In this document: positions 51,306-61,350 of the stretch, piece after piece
Position numbering within the stretch: the first letter of the stretch is position 1
Layout of the letters: each line of letters begins with the position of its first letter
Source of the DNA: an uncultured Candidatus Altimarinota bacterium
GTDB lineage: Bacteria; Patescibacteriota; Gracilibacteria; BD1-5; JAGOOR01
DNA length: 64,000 bases
NCBI GenBank assembly: GCA_937924685.1
Contig: CALEVN010000001.1
Span: 1-64,000 of the forward strand
Direction: 5' to 3'
Notes under the pieces: generated by a model
The model's input: the letters and a program-made list of their open reading frames with translations, nothing else
The model's database searches: none
Told to the model about the DNA's origin: nothing
Translations under genes and position numbers: made by a program

Positions 51306-51734
51306 ATGAAAACACTTTTTCCAAATAACACAGAACGCAAATGGTATCTCATTGATGCTAGCGGTCTCACACTCGGACGTCTCGCTCAGGCTATAGCGCG
51401 CAAGCTCTCTGGCAAAGATAAGCATACGTACTCTGCTCACATCGACGGTGGTGATTTTGTCATCGTGACAAATATTGAAAAGATCAAAACAACTGGTCGT
51501 AAAGAATCTCAGAAAGAGTACCACACTCATTCTCAGTATATGGGTGGACTCAAGACTATCACTCTTGGTGATCTTCGTACAAAGAAACCATTTGAACCTC
51601 TCAAGCTCGCTGTCGCTGGTATGCTTCCTAAAAATAGCCACCGTGATCAGATGCTCGCTCGTCTCAAACAGTTCCAGGGTTCTGAACATGCTCACGAAGC
51701 ACAGACTCCAGAGATTCTTACTCCTTCCTTCTAA
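51306..51734 (+). CDS. rplM: 50S ribosomal protein L13
   Basis: 142 residues from ATG 51306 (MKTLFPNNTERKWYLIDASG). LGRLAQAIARKLSGKDKHTY, GDFVIVTNIEKIKTTGRK and AVAGMLPKNSHRDQMLARLK. An upstream in-frame TTG is ignored. TAA stop. Confidence 0.95.
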   Translation: MKTLFPNNTERKWYLIDASGLTLGRLAQAIARKLSGKDKHTYSAHIDGGDFVIVTNIEKIKTTGRKESQKEYHTHSQYMGGLKTITLGDLRTKKPFEPLKLAVAGMLPKNSHRDQMLARLKQFQGSEHAHEAQTPEILTPSF

Positions 51735-51742
51735 TTCGCTCT

Positions 51743-52123
51743 ATGAAATATACTTACGCTATTGGTCGACGAAAAACTGCTACTGCTCAAGTGCGCCTCT
51801 TCGCAGGAAAAGGTGACTCAGAAGTAAATGGACGACCACTCAAAGAATATGTCACTCGTGATGATCTTCTCTCAACAGTTCATGCACCACTCAAAATCGC
51901 AGGAGGTGACTATCATTTTTCTGTCAAAGTAGAGGGTTCAGGGGAGAGCGCTCAAGCTCAGGCTATTGCTCATGGTATTTCACGAGCTCTCGTAGAACTC
52001 GATGAGACTTTTAAAACTGCACTTCGCGAACAGGGACTCCTCACACGTGACGCTCGAAAAGTCGAACGTAAGAAGCCAGGTCTCCATAAAGCTCGTAAGA
52101 GAATTCAATGGTCTAAACGTTAA
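51743..52123 (+). CDS. rpsI: 30S ribosomal protein S9
   Basis: 126 residues: YTYAIGRRKTATAQVRLFAG KG, QAIAHGISRALVELD, and the C-terminal tail KKPGLHKARKRIQWSKR that reaches the P-site tRNA anticodon. TAA stop. Confidence 0.96.
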   Translation: MKYTYAIGRRKTATAQVRLFAGKGDSEVNGRPLKEYVTRDDLLSTVHAPLKIAGGDYHFSVKVEGSGESAQAQAIAHGISRALVELDETFKTALREQGLLTRDARKVERKKPGLHKARKRIQWSKR

Positions 52124-52150
52124 AATCTCCAATTCAAAATCAAAGAAATT

Positions 52151-52564
52151 ATGCCTACAATTCAACAACTTATCCGCAAACCTCGAGTGACAAAACTCCG
52201 AAAGAGCAAGTCTCCTGCGCTCATGGTCATCCGAAACAATCTCGAGCGACGTGATATCCCTCTCGCATCTCCACAGAAGCGTGGTGTCTGTACAAAAGTC
52301 TACACCATGACTCCAAAGAAGCCTAACTCGGCTCTCCGAAAAGTCGCAAAAGTTCGTCTCACAAATGGTTACGAAGTTATCGCCTATATCGGTGGTGAAG
52401 GTCATAACCTCCAGGAACACTCAGTCGTCATGATCCGTGGTGGTCGTGTCAAAGATCTCCCGGGTGTACGATACCATATCGTCCGTGGTGTTCTCGATAC
52501 TCAGGGTGTCGCTGATCGTAAACAGTCACGAAGCCAATACGGTGCTAAACGTCCTAAAAAATAA
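52151..52564 (+). CDS. rpsL: 30S ribosomal protein S12
   Basis: 137 residues: MPTIQQLIRKPRVTKLRKSK, TPKKPNSALRKVAKVRL, GGEGHNLQEHSVVMIRGGRV KDLPGVRYH. These are the decoding-centre loops (streptomycin region). N-terminal half slightly longer than average. No TGA, TAA stop. Confidence 0.96.
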   Translation: MPTIQQLIRKPRVTKLRKSKSPALMVIRNNLERRDIPLASPQKRGVCTKVYTMTPKKPNSALRKVAKVRLTNGYEVIAYIGGEGHNLQEHSVVMIRGGRVKDLPGVRYHIVRGVLDTQGVADRKQSRSQYGAKRPKK

Positions 52565-52575
52565 TATTTTTCACT

Positions 52576-53019
52576 ATGATACTCACTCAGAAACAAAAGT
52601 TTGTTAACTACATCATGCAGGGAGGCAAAAAGCATCTCGCTCGTAATCTCCTCGATGCATCTCTCAAGATCATCAAAGAAAGAGGGAATAAAGATCCTGA
52701 TGCAGTCATGGAAAAAGCATTTGAAAACGTCATGCCTCGTGTCGAAGTCCGACCGAAACGTATCGGTGGTGCTATCTTCCAGGTACCTGGTGATGTCCTT
52801 CCAAAGCGTCAATTCTTCCTCGCTTCTAAGTGGATCAAAGAATCTGCTCAGAGCAAGAAAGGTACACCATTTGCAGAAGCACTCGCAACAGAGCTCATCG
52901 AAGCATCTCAGGAAACTGGTACAGCATTCAAAAAGAAACTTGATGTCTACAAAAATGCTGAAGCAAACAAAGTGAACGCTCGTTTCTCTCGTCCGACAAA
53001 CAACAATCAAAGCAATTAA
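52576..53019 (+). CDS. rpsG: 30S ribosomal protein S7
   Basis: 147 residues: FVNYIMQGGKKHLARNLLDA, AFENVMPRVEVRPKRIGGAI FQVP, and GTAFKKKLDVYKNAEANK. Follows rpsL as in the str operon, but fusA and tufA do not follow. TAA stop. Confidence 0.95.
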   Translation: MILTQKQKFVNYIMQGGKKHLARNLLDASLKIIKERGNKDPDAVMEKAFENVMPRVEVRPKRIGGAIFQVPGDVLPKRQFFLASKWIKESAQSKKGTPFAEALATELIEASQETGTAFKKKLDVYKNAEANKVNARFSRPTNNNQSN

Positions 53020-53055
53020 TTCCGTCTCTCATTTTCATTTTTCATTTAATCGTAT

Positions 53056-53343
53056 ATGGCTCATAAGAAAGCACTCTCCTCAACCAAAAACGGTCGCGAC
53101 TCACAAGCAAAACGTCGTGGAGTCAAGGTCTACGCAGGAACAGCAGTTATTGCTGGTAATATCATCGTTCGCCAAAAAGGAAACAAGATTTTCCCAGGAG
53201 TCGGCGTTATTCAAGGAAAAGACTTCACTCTCCAGGCTATCACAGATGGTATCGTCCGATTCTATGAAAAAGGTCGTACACGATTTGACGGAAAGAAAAC
53301 ACGTTCTACGTACGTGACTGTTGATGCTCCTGCTGCAAAATAA
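53056..53343 (+). CDS. rpmA: 50S ribosomal protein L27
   Basis: 95 residues: MAHKKALSSTKNGRDSQAKR RGVKVYAG, IIVRQKGNKIFPGVGV, DGIVRFYEKGRTRFDGKKT. N-terminus reaches the peptidyl transferase centre. Usually paired with rplU, absent here. TAA stop. Confidence 0.94.
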   Translation: MAHKKALSSTKNGRDSQAKRRGVKVYAGTAVIAGNIIVRQKGNKIFPGVGVIQGKDFTLQAITDGIVRFYEKGRTRFDGKKTRSTYVTVDAPAAK

Positions 53344-53360
53344 TCATAATTTTACTCATA

Positions 53361-53392
53361 AAAATGACCCTCCGGGGTCATTTTTTTTGTAC
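53361..53392 (+). terminator. Terminator of the infA-rpmA operon
   Basis: AAAATGACCC (53361-53370), loop TCCG, GGGTCATTTT (53375-53384), followed by more T. Confidence 0.88.
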
Positions 53393-53414
53393 TTCTTTTA
53401 GTTTTGAATATGCT
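53387..53414 (+). promoter_or_regulatory. Putative promoter of ftsX
   Basis: TTGTAC (53387-53392) at the end of the terminator T-run, 16-bp spacer, TATGCT (53409-53414); about 11-nt leader to ATG 53432. Confidence 0.4.
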
Positions 53415-53431
53415 AGTGGGTAATTTCTTTT

Positions 53432-54175
53432 ATGCTTCGTTTTATCTTTCGTACTTCCTGGAAACATATGGTGCGTATTCCATACGCTTCGGGAATGGTC
53501 GTATTTGGATTTTTTGTGCTCTTCCTGACACTTTTTGTTGGCTTTTCGATGATTCACCTCCTTGAGGTTCAGAAGTGAGTCCTGACCGACCGTTTTACCT
53601 ATCCACTCTTTATTAGTAATCTCTATACCTTTGAGAGTCCTCGTGTGAAGAGTTTTGTCGAGAGTCTTCCGCGTGCAGGTATTCATGGGTCACTCCACTA
53701 TGTCACAAAAGAGCAGGCGCTCGATCAGGAGATTCAGAAAAATCCAAATATTCTCTCTGTCCTTGGTGGAAAAAATCCGTTACCGGATACTATCATGATA
53801 CCGCTCTACGGTATAGATATCACTGTTCTCTGGAAGAGTATACAGGAGTATCGTGATATATTTGATTCTGTGCAATCATTTGACACGATGAGGACACGAC
53901 TCAAGAAATTTGAAAATGCGATGGATGATATCAACCACATCGTCTCTGTTCTTGGTATTTTTGCAGGATTAACGGCACTACTCATGGTTGTCCTCGTGAT
54001 AGCGATGATTCGTTATCATATAAAAGTCTTTCATCATGAAATAATTCTTGGTCGTCTTGTTGGTGCTGATCCTGTGTATTTTTGGGGACCACATGTTCTC
54101 AGTATCACAATTTATATGATATTGGGTTTCTTGTCAGCGCTTCTTATTTTTGTATTTTTAAGAGCTTTTTTATAG
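53432..54175 (+). CDS. ftsX: FtsX-like cell-division ABC transporter permease
   Basis: 247 residues. One N-terminal membrane segment (VVFGFFVLFLTLFVGFSMIH), an external domain with YVTKEQALDQEIQKNPNILS (family TKEEAL...), and three C-terminal segments around VLGIFAGLTALLMVVLVIAM, with HHEIILGRLVGADPVYFWGP, the FtsX permease signature. FtsX with FtsE activates peptidoglycan hydrolases at the septum; ftsE is not in the window. One TGA (Gly 49) would force a start at a later GTG. TAG stop. Confidence 0.85.
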
Positions 54176-54764
54176 CTCTTTTTCGTATGTGTCGGATACA
54201 CCAAATGACGACAAACAGACATGCTACAGCAAGAGTGATGTAGAGAATATAGGTTTTGATAAGTTCTTTATTTTCTCAGATATAATACCCCATTATAATG
54301 AGGATACCGAGCCATAGAGCTGAACCAAGAAGTGAGAGCGAAATGAAGCGTATATAAGGCATATGCGCCATTCCAGCTGGAATAGATATGAGATGCCGTA
54401 CGACAGGCAGAAGTCTTCAGAAAAAAGTATAAAAATTCGCATCTTTTTGAAATAATTCTTGTGTGTGATGGTAGTCACTTTTTTTGATGAAGAAATACCG
54501 ACCGTAACGTTCGATAAAAACATCTCCTATAAAATACCCGAGTAAGTAGTTTATAGTTGTACCAAGCCACACTCATGCAAGACCAACGAGGAACCCTATC
54601 CAGGGATTCATGATGCCTTGGTGGCTTTTGATGCCAACGAGTGTCATGGGTATCTCGGAAGGGAAAGGGATGAGAGTTGATTCAAGCATGGTCATCACAA
54701 AGACGGCCCAGTAATCAAATGTGTGAAAGAGATGGATGATAATATCCTGAAATGATTCGAACAT
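54144..54764 (-). CDS. DedA family membrane protein
   Basis: 206 residues. MLESTLIPFPSEIPMTLVGI near the N-terminus and FFGRLLPVVRHLISIPAGMA HMP (family FxRxxPxxRxxxxxxAG) identify DedA proteins, thought to flip undecaprenyl phosphate and related lipids. Three TGA codons are Gly, one in FFGRLLP. The 3' end overlaps ftsX by 32 nt, convergent. TAA stop. Confidence 0.88.
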
Positions 54765-54775
54765 GAAAAGAGTAT

Positions 54776-55789
54776 TTATTGGACAGTTACGGAGACAGTT
54801 TGACTAACAGTATCATCTGTATCGAGCTCAAATATATCAAATGTATAGATACCAGCTTTTTTAAAGAAAAATGCTTGTTCAAAAGTGTGAGAACCATGAT
54901 CAAGGGGTGTAAAAGTATATCCATCTTCATCAAGAGGAGAGAGGAGGTCACTGGTAGATTGATTTGTGAGATCGAGATAGATGGTGCCATCGTAGTCTGT
55001 GATAGTTTTTCCAGAGCTATCTATGGCCGTTATCGTGACATTGGTTGGAGATCCGACAATCGGTTTTGGAGGTATTGTCACGATGAATCCTGCGAGAGTA
55101 TGATCAGGTGCGGAATTAAGCACCGGAGTTGTATTGGTGTTTTGATTGGTGGTAGTTGGATTTTCTGGAGCGGCATCGAGTGTGACTTGGAGACCTTGTC
55201 ACGGCGTATTTTTCTGCGCTAAAAGGAGGTTATAGAGCATACCAAAAACGTCCATACGAGTTGCTTTTGCGTTGGCAGAAAAACCCTGATTTGTCTGAAT
55301 GATTTTATTGAGAACTCCAGCATTTATGGCATCTACTTGCCACTGATTGAGATAGGTCTCGTAGCCTATTCTACTGACATTTCTCTGGTAGTTGATACCG
55401 CCAGACTTGAGGACGATAGCGAGGGCTTCAGCGCGCGTGAGAGGATCGAGTGGCCGGACTGTGCCATTTTTATTTGAGATAATACCGTAGTCTGCTGCTA
55501 TCTCCATAGCACGACAGACCCAATTGTTGATCTTGTTATAGTGTACATCTGCAAAATAATCACGACAATAATATCAATTCGGAAGTGATATTTTCATCAT
55601 ACGGAGAGCCATACCGACCATTTCCTGGCGGAGGATAGGAGATTTTAGATTGTACTGTGACGGATTATTTGCATGGTTATCTATGATGCCAGACTGAGCG
55701 AGTAAATTGGCCACTTCTGTATCACGATTGACAGCACCAAATACGCTAAAAAAACTAGAAAATAAGCAGAATAAAACAATTTTTTTCAT
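54776..55789 (-). CDS. SLH-domain surface protein with Ig-like C-terminal domain
   Basis: 337 residues. Signal peptide MKKIVLFCLFSSFFSVFG; SLH-like repeats with LRQEMVGMALRMMKISLPN, AMEIAADYGIISNKNG...LTRAEALAIVLKSGG and ATRMDVFGMLYNLLL; then a Pro/Asn/Thr linker and a beta-sandwich (SPTNVTITAIDSSGKTITDY DGTIYLDL). Two TGA codons are Gly. Paralogue of the gene at 8334-9419, sharing RQE-x-(V/I)GM and AEALAI repeats. Envelope-anchored adhesin or stalk protein is likely. TAA stop, 11 nt before the dedA start. Confidence 0.82.
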
Positions 55790-55792
55790 ATT

Positions 55793-56428
55793 TTAGAGCT
55801 TAAAAAATGATAAAAATCGAATTGGTAATTCATGGCCATAATATTGATATTTTTTCCCATGAGGAAGAGCCATGAGTATGTGTGCGATATACCACCCAAG
55901 AAAAAATCCTACAAGTATGTCTCCAGGATAGTGAACTCCTGCAATGATACGAACAAGACAAGTGACGAGACCAAGCGCAAAAAACCCCCAGACGACTTTT
56001 TTCCATCGTAGCAGTGTATGAAGTGACCACCATGATGCCCCCCAGAAGAGTGCATGCCCAGAAGGGAATGAATTATCTGGAATATGAGTGATAAGTGGGG
56101 GCAGGCTCGATACTGTCTCAGGTCTTGGTCGTACAGGCAATACTTGATTGATAATCCAGTATATAATAAAAGCACCAAATACGTGCCAAAAGAGATCGAG
56201 TGCTACATGTTTTGGCCCATCATGTTTTTCTGTGACTCACCAGATCCAGAGTCATATGAGAAAGAGTGCAAAAGCGAGAGGTTCACTATCAGAAAAAAGC
56301 TCAATAAATGTATGAAACCATGGTGCATTGATAACCAGTGTAGAACGGATAAATTCGAGTGCGTTTGTATCAAGTGTTTGAAGAGAAGAGAGGACAGTCA
56401 TGGGCATGATTATAATGCCCCATTTCAT
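55793..56428 (-). CDS. PAP2-family phosphatase
   Basis: 211 residues. Three phosphatase motifs: VRPRPE, PSGHA, and RIIAGVHYPGDILVG, with five or six membrane segments. PAP2 membrane proteins dephosphorylate lipid pyrophosphates, often undecaprenyl pyrophosphate (BacA/PgpB-like role). Two TGA codons are Gly (near 67 and 71). Ends 4 nt before the SLH start on the same strand, and near DedA, which handles the same lipid. TAA stop. Confidence 0.88.
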
Positions 56429-56439
56429 TTTTTACAGTC

Positions 56440-56700
56440 CTAATGATTGCATTTTGTGTGTTCGATGTCTGGTACGGGATCTAGACCACCTCTTGACCAG
56501 GAATGACATCGTATGATTCGTCATAGTGTGAGTCGTGTTGCACGAAAAAATCCGAATTTCTCAAAGCACTCCCGACCGTACATACTGCATGTGGGATAGT
56601 AACGACAGTGATGTTTCCCGAGAGCTTTCGCCCAGAAACTATGATCAGGAGACAGAAATAATTGATATTTTTCTATCAAAAAAATGATAATCTTATTCAT
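56440..56700 (-). CDS. yidD: Membrane protein insertion efficiency factor YidD
   Basis: 86 residues. YQLFLSP...CRYYPTCSMYGRECFEKF and RCHSWSRGGLDPVP are the YidD signature. Gly 60 (LTLGRIIRCH) is TGA. YidD assists YidC. Usually behind rnpA-rpmH; here it follows rplT and a hypothetical gene, with its ATG sharing one base with the previous TAA stop. TAG stop. Confidence 0.9.
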
Positions 56701-57140
56701 TATTGAATATGTTGTTTCAATTTTTCTAATGCTGTTGCAAGAGGTGGATCATTGCGTCCATCATCACTTGCAAAAAGACTAAAATATACCATAGGATTTC
56801 TCTCTATTTGTGAGGTAATTTCTGGGTTTTCAAATATTGCCATAATCTCTTCGCGGAGATCCTTGAGATCTTTTTTAAATGAGAGCTGTACGAAAAGTAT
56901 GTGAAAAAGAACATGTTGTGTTTTTGGTCAGAGACCACCTCCTAGGAGGAGTGTTGCGAAGCGTCCAAGTGGTTTCTCTTCTTTTCCTTTTATGATGTCT
57001 GCAATTTTGTTTCTTGTATCTTCAGCAACCTCTACTGCATAAATTACAAAAGAAAGCCCAGTTTTACTAGGAGGTAATTCTACCTCTGTAAAAGCTGAGC
57101 GTACCTGTCTGAATGGTTGAAGAGCATCATTTGATGCCAT
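56700..57140 (-). CDS. Hypothetical protein, 146 aa
   Basis: MASNDALQPFRQVRSAFTEV and LGGGLGPKTQHVLFHILFVQ, then a helical end ATALEKLKQHIQ. One TGA (Gly) near residue 71 within GGGLG. It sits where rnpA (RNase P protein) might be expected before yidD, but I see no RnpA RNR-type motif. The gene starts 4 nt after rplT. TAA stop. Confidence 0.6.
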
Positions 57141-57144
57141 AGTT

Positions 57145-57489
57145 TTATTTTACAAATTTCACAACATCAGCGAAGATGCTTGGATTTGAGATAGCGAGAT
57201 TTGAGAGAACTTTTCGATTGAGTTTCACGTGCTTCATGTACATGCTATTGATGAAGCGAGAGTATGTGAGACCGAGAGGACGGACTGCAGCATTGAGACG
57301 GATAGTCCAGAGCTTGCGGAAGTCACGCTTCTTTCGGCGACGATCTTTGTAGGCATTGAGGCCTGCTTTCATCGTAGCGATTTTTGCATGTTTGAATGCA
57401 GTTGATCGTACTCCTCGGTAACCTTTTGCGAGGTCGAGGACTTTTTTATGACGTTTTTTCGTCATGATGCTTCGTTTGACGCGTACCAT
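57145..57489 (-). CDS. rplT: 50S ribosomal protein L20
   Basis: 114 residues: RVKRSIMTKKRHKKVLDLAK GYRGVRS, YKDRRRKKRDFRKLWTIRLN AAVR, LTYSRFINSMYMK. Normal length, no TGA, TAA stop. Downstream of infC-rpmI as usual; the 64-bp gap from rpmI has no gene. Confidence 0.96.
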   Translation of the reverse strand: MVRVKRSIMTKKRHKKVLDLAKGYRGVRSTAFKHAKIATMKAGLNAYKDRRRKKRDFRKLWTIRLNAAVRPLGLTYSRFINSMYMKHVKLNRKVLSNLAISNPSIFADVVKFVK

Positions 57490-57553
57490 ACAGTATTTTT
57501 TAGATAAGTGAGGGGATTATAACAAATTTTACAAATAGTCCAGTTATTTTTGA

Positions 57554-57934
57554 CTATTTCTTTTTTGCTGGAGCTTTCTTTGCTGGTGTTTTTTTAGGAG
57601 CAGCAGCTTTTGTGACTTTCTTAGCAGCAACAGGAGCAGCAGCTTTGACAGCTTTGATCTTGAGAACACGGACTGGCTTGATGATTTTTCCATCAGCTGT
57701 TTTTTGTACGAGATTCTTTTTTGCTGTTGGTGTTCGGAGACCAGCAACTTGGTGACCCCATTTCATTTTTCGCTCATTGGCGATGTGAGATGCGACACCG
57801 TACTTTCCTCGTCCTTTTGCCTGAGAAGACTTATTTTGGAGGAGGTGACGTTTACCGATTTTAGCGGTGAGGAATTTGCCAGTAGCAGTGACTTTTACAC
57901 GCTTTTTGCTACCGGAGTGGGTTTTTGCTTTCAT
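57554..57934 (-). CDS. rpmI: 50S ribosomal protein L35 with long Lys/Ala C-terminal tail
   Basis: 126 residues, about twice the usual 64. Core MKAKTHSGSKKRVKVTATGK and KRHLLQNKSSQAKGRGKYG. From about residue 80 the protein is Lys/Ala/Pro-rich (KKVTKAAAPKKTPAKKAPAK), like the tail of RpoB. TAG stop. The ATG overlaps the infC coding end. Confidence 0.92.
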   Translation of the reverse strand: MKAKTHSGSKKRVKVTATGKFLTAKIGKRHLLQNKSSQAKGRGKYGVASHIANERKMKWGHQVAGLRTPTAKKNLVQKTADGKIIKPVRVLKIKAVKAAAPVAAKKVTKAAAPKKTPAKKAPAKKK

Positions 57935-58452
57935 GATGAAGGAGTTAAAGGATGAAGCTGAATATTGAATCGACGGCCCATAAATTTGATAGAACCATCA
58001 ATTTTGTAAAAAGAGGCGATGCTATCGACGAACGACTGGAGTTTGGCACGAGCCATATCCTGGAAGCGCATCTCTCGGCCTCGCAGAGGTAGTTCTATCT
58101 TAAGAAGATGACCTTCTTTTGCAAACTTTTCTGCTTGGTTACGACGTATCTCCATGTCATGTTCGCCGATGGCGTAACTGAGTCGGAGGGTCTTGAGCTC
58201 TGTCTTCTTGGCATTCGCTTGGTTTTTCTTTTTGTTTTTCTTTTCGATGAAGAGATGTTTTTGCCAGTCAATGATTTTCGCGATGACAGTGCCATCTCGT
58301 TCAGCGACTTCGACGAGATCGAGGTCTTGTTCTCTTGCTTTTGTGAGGGCTTCTTGGAGGGACATTGTTCCCAACTGTTCGCCTTCTTCTGATATTACCT
58401 GGATACGATGAGCGATAATCTGCTCATTCATACGTTTCTTAGGTTGATACAT
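57895..58452 (-). CDS. infC: Translation initiation factor IF-3
   Basis: 185 residues. N-domain MNEQIIAHRIQVISEEGEQL G...LDLVEVAERDGTVIAKIID; linker NKKKNQANAKKTELKTLRLS; C-domain HDMEIRRNQAEKFAKEGHLL KI. At 57931-57933 a TGA inside TCATGA (shared with the rpmI ATG) would be the standard-code stop; read as Gly, IF-3 gains GKQKPTPVAKSV and ends at TAA, overlapping rpmI by 40 nt. Confidence 0.93.
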
Positions 58453-58455
58453 CGA

Positions 58456-58731
58456 TTATTTTTGAGAAGGTTGAAGGTTGGCGAGCATGCCAGAGAAGCG
58501 AGATTTTTTTCTTGCTGCGTTGTTTTTGTGGATGATATTTTTCTTCGCGAGAGTATCGATAACTTTCTGGAGCTTTGGAAAAGCTTCAGTAGCTTCTTTT
58601 ACTTGCTTACCAGAGATGAAACGTTCAAACGCAACACGAGCCTCACGATAGAGATCACGGAAGCGATCGTTTCTGAGACGGCGAGTAGCATTTTGTCGGA
58701 GTTGCTTTTTAGCAGACTTGAGAATAGGCAT
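58456..58731 (-). CDS. rpsT: 30S ribosomal protein S20
   Basis: 91 residues, helical and basic: MPILKSAKKQLRQNATRRLR and KNIIHKNNAARKKSRFSGML A. Starts the infC transcript; 3 nt separate its TAA from the infC ATG. Confidence 0.95.
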   Translation of the reverse strand: MPILKSAKKQLRQNATRRLRNDRFRDLYREARVAFERFISGKQVKEATEAFPKLQKVIDTLAKKNIIHKNNAARKKSRFSGMLANLQPSQK

Positions 58732-58955
58732 AGAGAACTGATTATTACACGGAAAAAATAAAATGTTCAGCCTGGTAATTCTTTCATTGTTTCGAACTAC
58801 TTCGGAGAATGGAGAGATAAAAAAGAAAAATCTATTTCTACCTACATCACAAAAAGCCAGGAGACACTCTGTCTTTTCTTGCTCTGTATCTTATCGAAAG
58901 ACTTTTTTTGTCAAGATTTTTATTTTCATATCTTTGCATATACTTCTGACCAAGT

Positions 58956-60878
58956 ATGAAATGGTTCGACTCTCTTTCTCGTTCTCAAAAAAAATCCACA
59001 AAACTCGCGGAAGAGAATGATATTGCACGGAATCAAAACAATTCCAGTCATCGTGATATAGGGAAGAAAAAAAAGATTATATCTCTTTCAAAAAATATTT
59101 TTCGATCACAGAAAAATATCCGGTCAACCCTCAGGGAAAATATCGATATATTTGTAGAAGAATGGGTACTCATGTTCGCTCGTATGACACGAAAACAGTG
59201 GTATATGGTACTCTTTATTGTTTTTCTCTGATATATCGTCTATGGTCTCGGTTTTCTCCTTCGCACAGAGCGTCACATACAGACTATTGCTGATACTCCC
59301 GGGATACTCATCAGTCGAGAGTGATCACATCTCATTCGAGAGCTCTTCGAGGATTATCAGATTATTGGTATCGTCGCCAATAATCCTATTTATCCGATAG
59401 AGCCTCTCGCAAGTTATGGACACATACTGACAGCAGGACGTGATATATCAGCAGCTTTGAGCGATTTTATAGCACTGCAACCAGATATAGAAGCATGGAA
59501 ATCTCAGAGTCAGACAGAGAGTGTGTTTCCTCTTCTTGATAAAATATTTTCTATATTTGAGACGCTCCAAGGCGATATACACGATGTAAGAGCACAGCTC
59601 GTTCATATAACACATGACGAGAATCCAGCGGGTATATCTGATATCGTCAATCATCTCGATAGTTTTCTCAAGAATAAAAACATTTGGTACAGTATTCTCG
59701 GTAAAGAGAAACCGACTCGTATTCTTCTTCTCAATCAAAATAGCGATGAGCTCCGTGCTGGTGGAGGATTTCCTGGGACTGCTTTTCTGCTTGAGTTTGA
59801 TCAGGGGAAAATGATACATTTTTCTTTTCAGGATATCTATGCGCTCGATTGGCACCTGCGATGATACCGACCATCACCTGAGTGAATCAATAGATTTAAA
59901 TCTATTGATTACCCAGGAAAGCCAGTCGAATTTGAGATACGAGATGCGAATTATTTTCCTCTTTTCTCAGAGAGTGCTACGAAACTCAGTAGTCTCATGC
60001 AGGAAGCAGGATACGGCCCCGTCGATCTCGTCATCGGTATCAACCAAAAATTCCTCGAGGATATCGTTCGTCTCGTCGAACCACTCTCGCTCCCGGGAGT
60101 ACCAGTCGCCATCGATCATTACAATGCCTTTCTCGTTGTCTCTATGCTTGTCGAAGGGAAGAAAACCATCACAGATACGCCCAAATGAACGGTGAAGACC
60201 CTCGGAAGCCTCATCCTCAATTCTCTCCAGAAACAATGAAAAATGACTGACGCTCTTGCTATTCTGATTGCTCACGTATTTCATGGAGAAGTCGTCGTTG
60301 GTTCTCCTCGTCCTGAAGTACAAAAGGCTATCGACGAGGTTGGTATATTTGACCGATGGAAGGAAGCAAAAGATGATTTTGTGTATCCACTTTTTACTTC
60401 TATTTCAAAAAATAAATCAGACAGACTCATGGAACGTACATTCACTATCAATCATACCTCATCGTGTGATAGGGAATTGACACTAACTCAGAAACATTGG
60501 TTTGACCTTACTGAGCGAATTCGAGTCACTCGTCTCGCTCGTGATCTCGGACTCGATGAAAAAATCCCAGCACTACTCCCAGTTCAGGGTGGAGGTGACA
60601 ATATCCAATACCTTCGATTTATTCTTCCTCCGGGGACACAGTTCCTTTCTCCGACAAAGTCAGGTTTTTCTCTTCTCGAAAATACCCCTCTCTACACAAC
60701 AATTCATGGCTATGAAACAACGAAGCCGGGAACTGTATCGACTCTAACCCTTCAGTATCGATTAACTGGAGCATACTGCACGGAAGAGACAGAGTTTTTC
60801 AAACAACCAGGCCTCAGAAATACACGCATACTCATCAAGAAAAATGGACAAACATTTTATCAGAAATTTTACGAGTAA
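58956..60878 (+). CDS. DUF4012 family membrane protein
   Basis: 640 residues. A basic N-terminal cytoplasmic part, one membrane segment (QWYMVLFIVFLGYIVYGLGF, with a TGA-coded Gly inside), then the DUF4012 external domain: RILLLNQNSDELRAGGGFPG TAF. Six TGA codons are Gly; the frame breaks into at least four standard-code pieces. DUF4012 proteins are common in CPR bacteria and Actinobacteria near polysaccharide genes; function unknown. TATACT at 58939-58944 may be the -10. Followed by ybeY after 1 nt. TAA stop. Confidence 0.8.
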
Positions 60879-60879
60879 T

Positions 60880-61308
60880 ATGTTTCATTTCAATTATTTC
60901 TACATTCCCCGAACACTCTCTCGTGAGTATTGTACACGGGCACTTGTTGCACTTGAGAAAGTCGTAAAGAAGCCACAGCAGGGAATTATCAACCTCATCG
61001 TCCTAGATCCTCTCGAGATGGCACAGATGAATAAACAATTTCGTGGTAAAGAAGGTCCGACGGATATTCTCACATTTTCGTATTATTCACCTGAGCTCAA
61101 TGAATCTGATATCGCAGGGGAGATATATCTCTGTCTTGAGAAAATAAAACTCTATGCTGAAGAAGCTGGAAAAACCTACAAAGAACAGTTCGAATATATC
61201 ATCATTCATGGGCTTACACATATGATGTGATATGATCATGAATATGATGCTGATTGGCAGGAGATGGAGAAAGTAGAGAAAAAAATTCAGTCACTGCTCA
61301 AACAATAA
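60880..61308 (+). CDS. ybeY: Endoribonuclease YbeY
   Basis: 142 residues. Zinc motif HGLTHMMGYDHEYD (H-x3-H-x5-H) near residue 110-123, with Gly 117 as TGA inside the active site, and GKEGPTDILTFSY, the other family motif. YbeY processes 16S rRNA 3' ends and does quality control. The ATG chosen at 60880 begins MFHFNYFYIPRTL, directly after the DUF4012 stop. TAA stop. Confidence 0.92.
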
Positions 61309-61336
61309 AAACCCCGCATGAGCGGGGTTTTTATTG
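61308..61336 (+). terminator. Terminator after ybeY
   Basis: ACCCCGC (61311-61317), loop ATGA, GCGGGGT (61322-61328), then TTTTATT; A-tract precedes, so it can also serve the opposite strand. Confidence 0.85.
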
Positions 61337-61350
61337 TAGTGTTCAAAATA

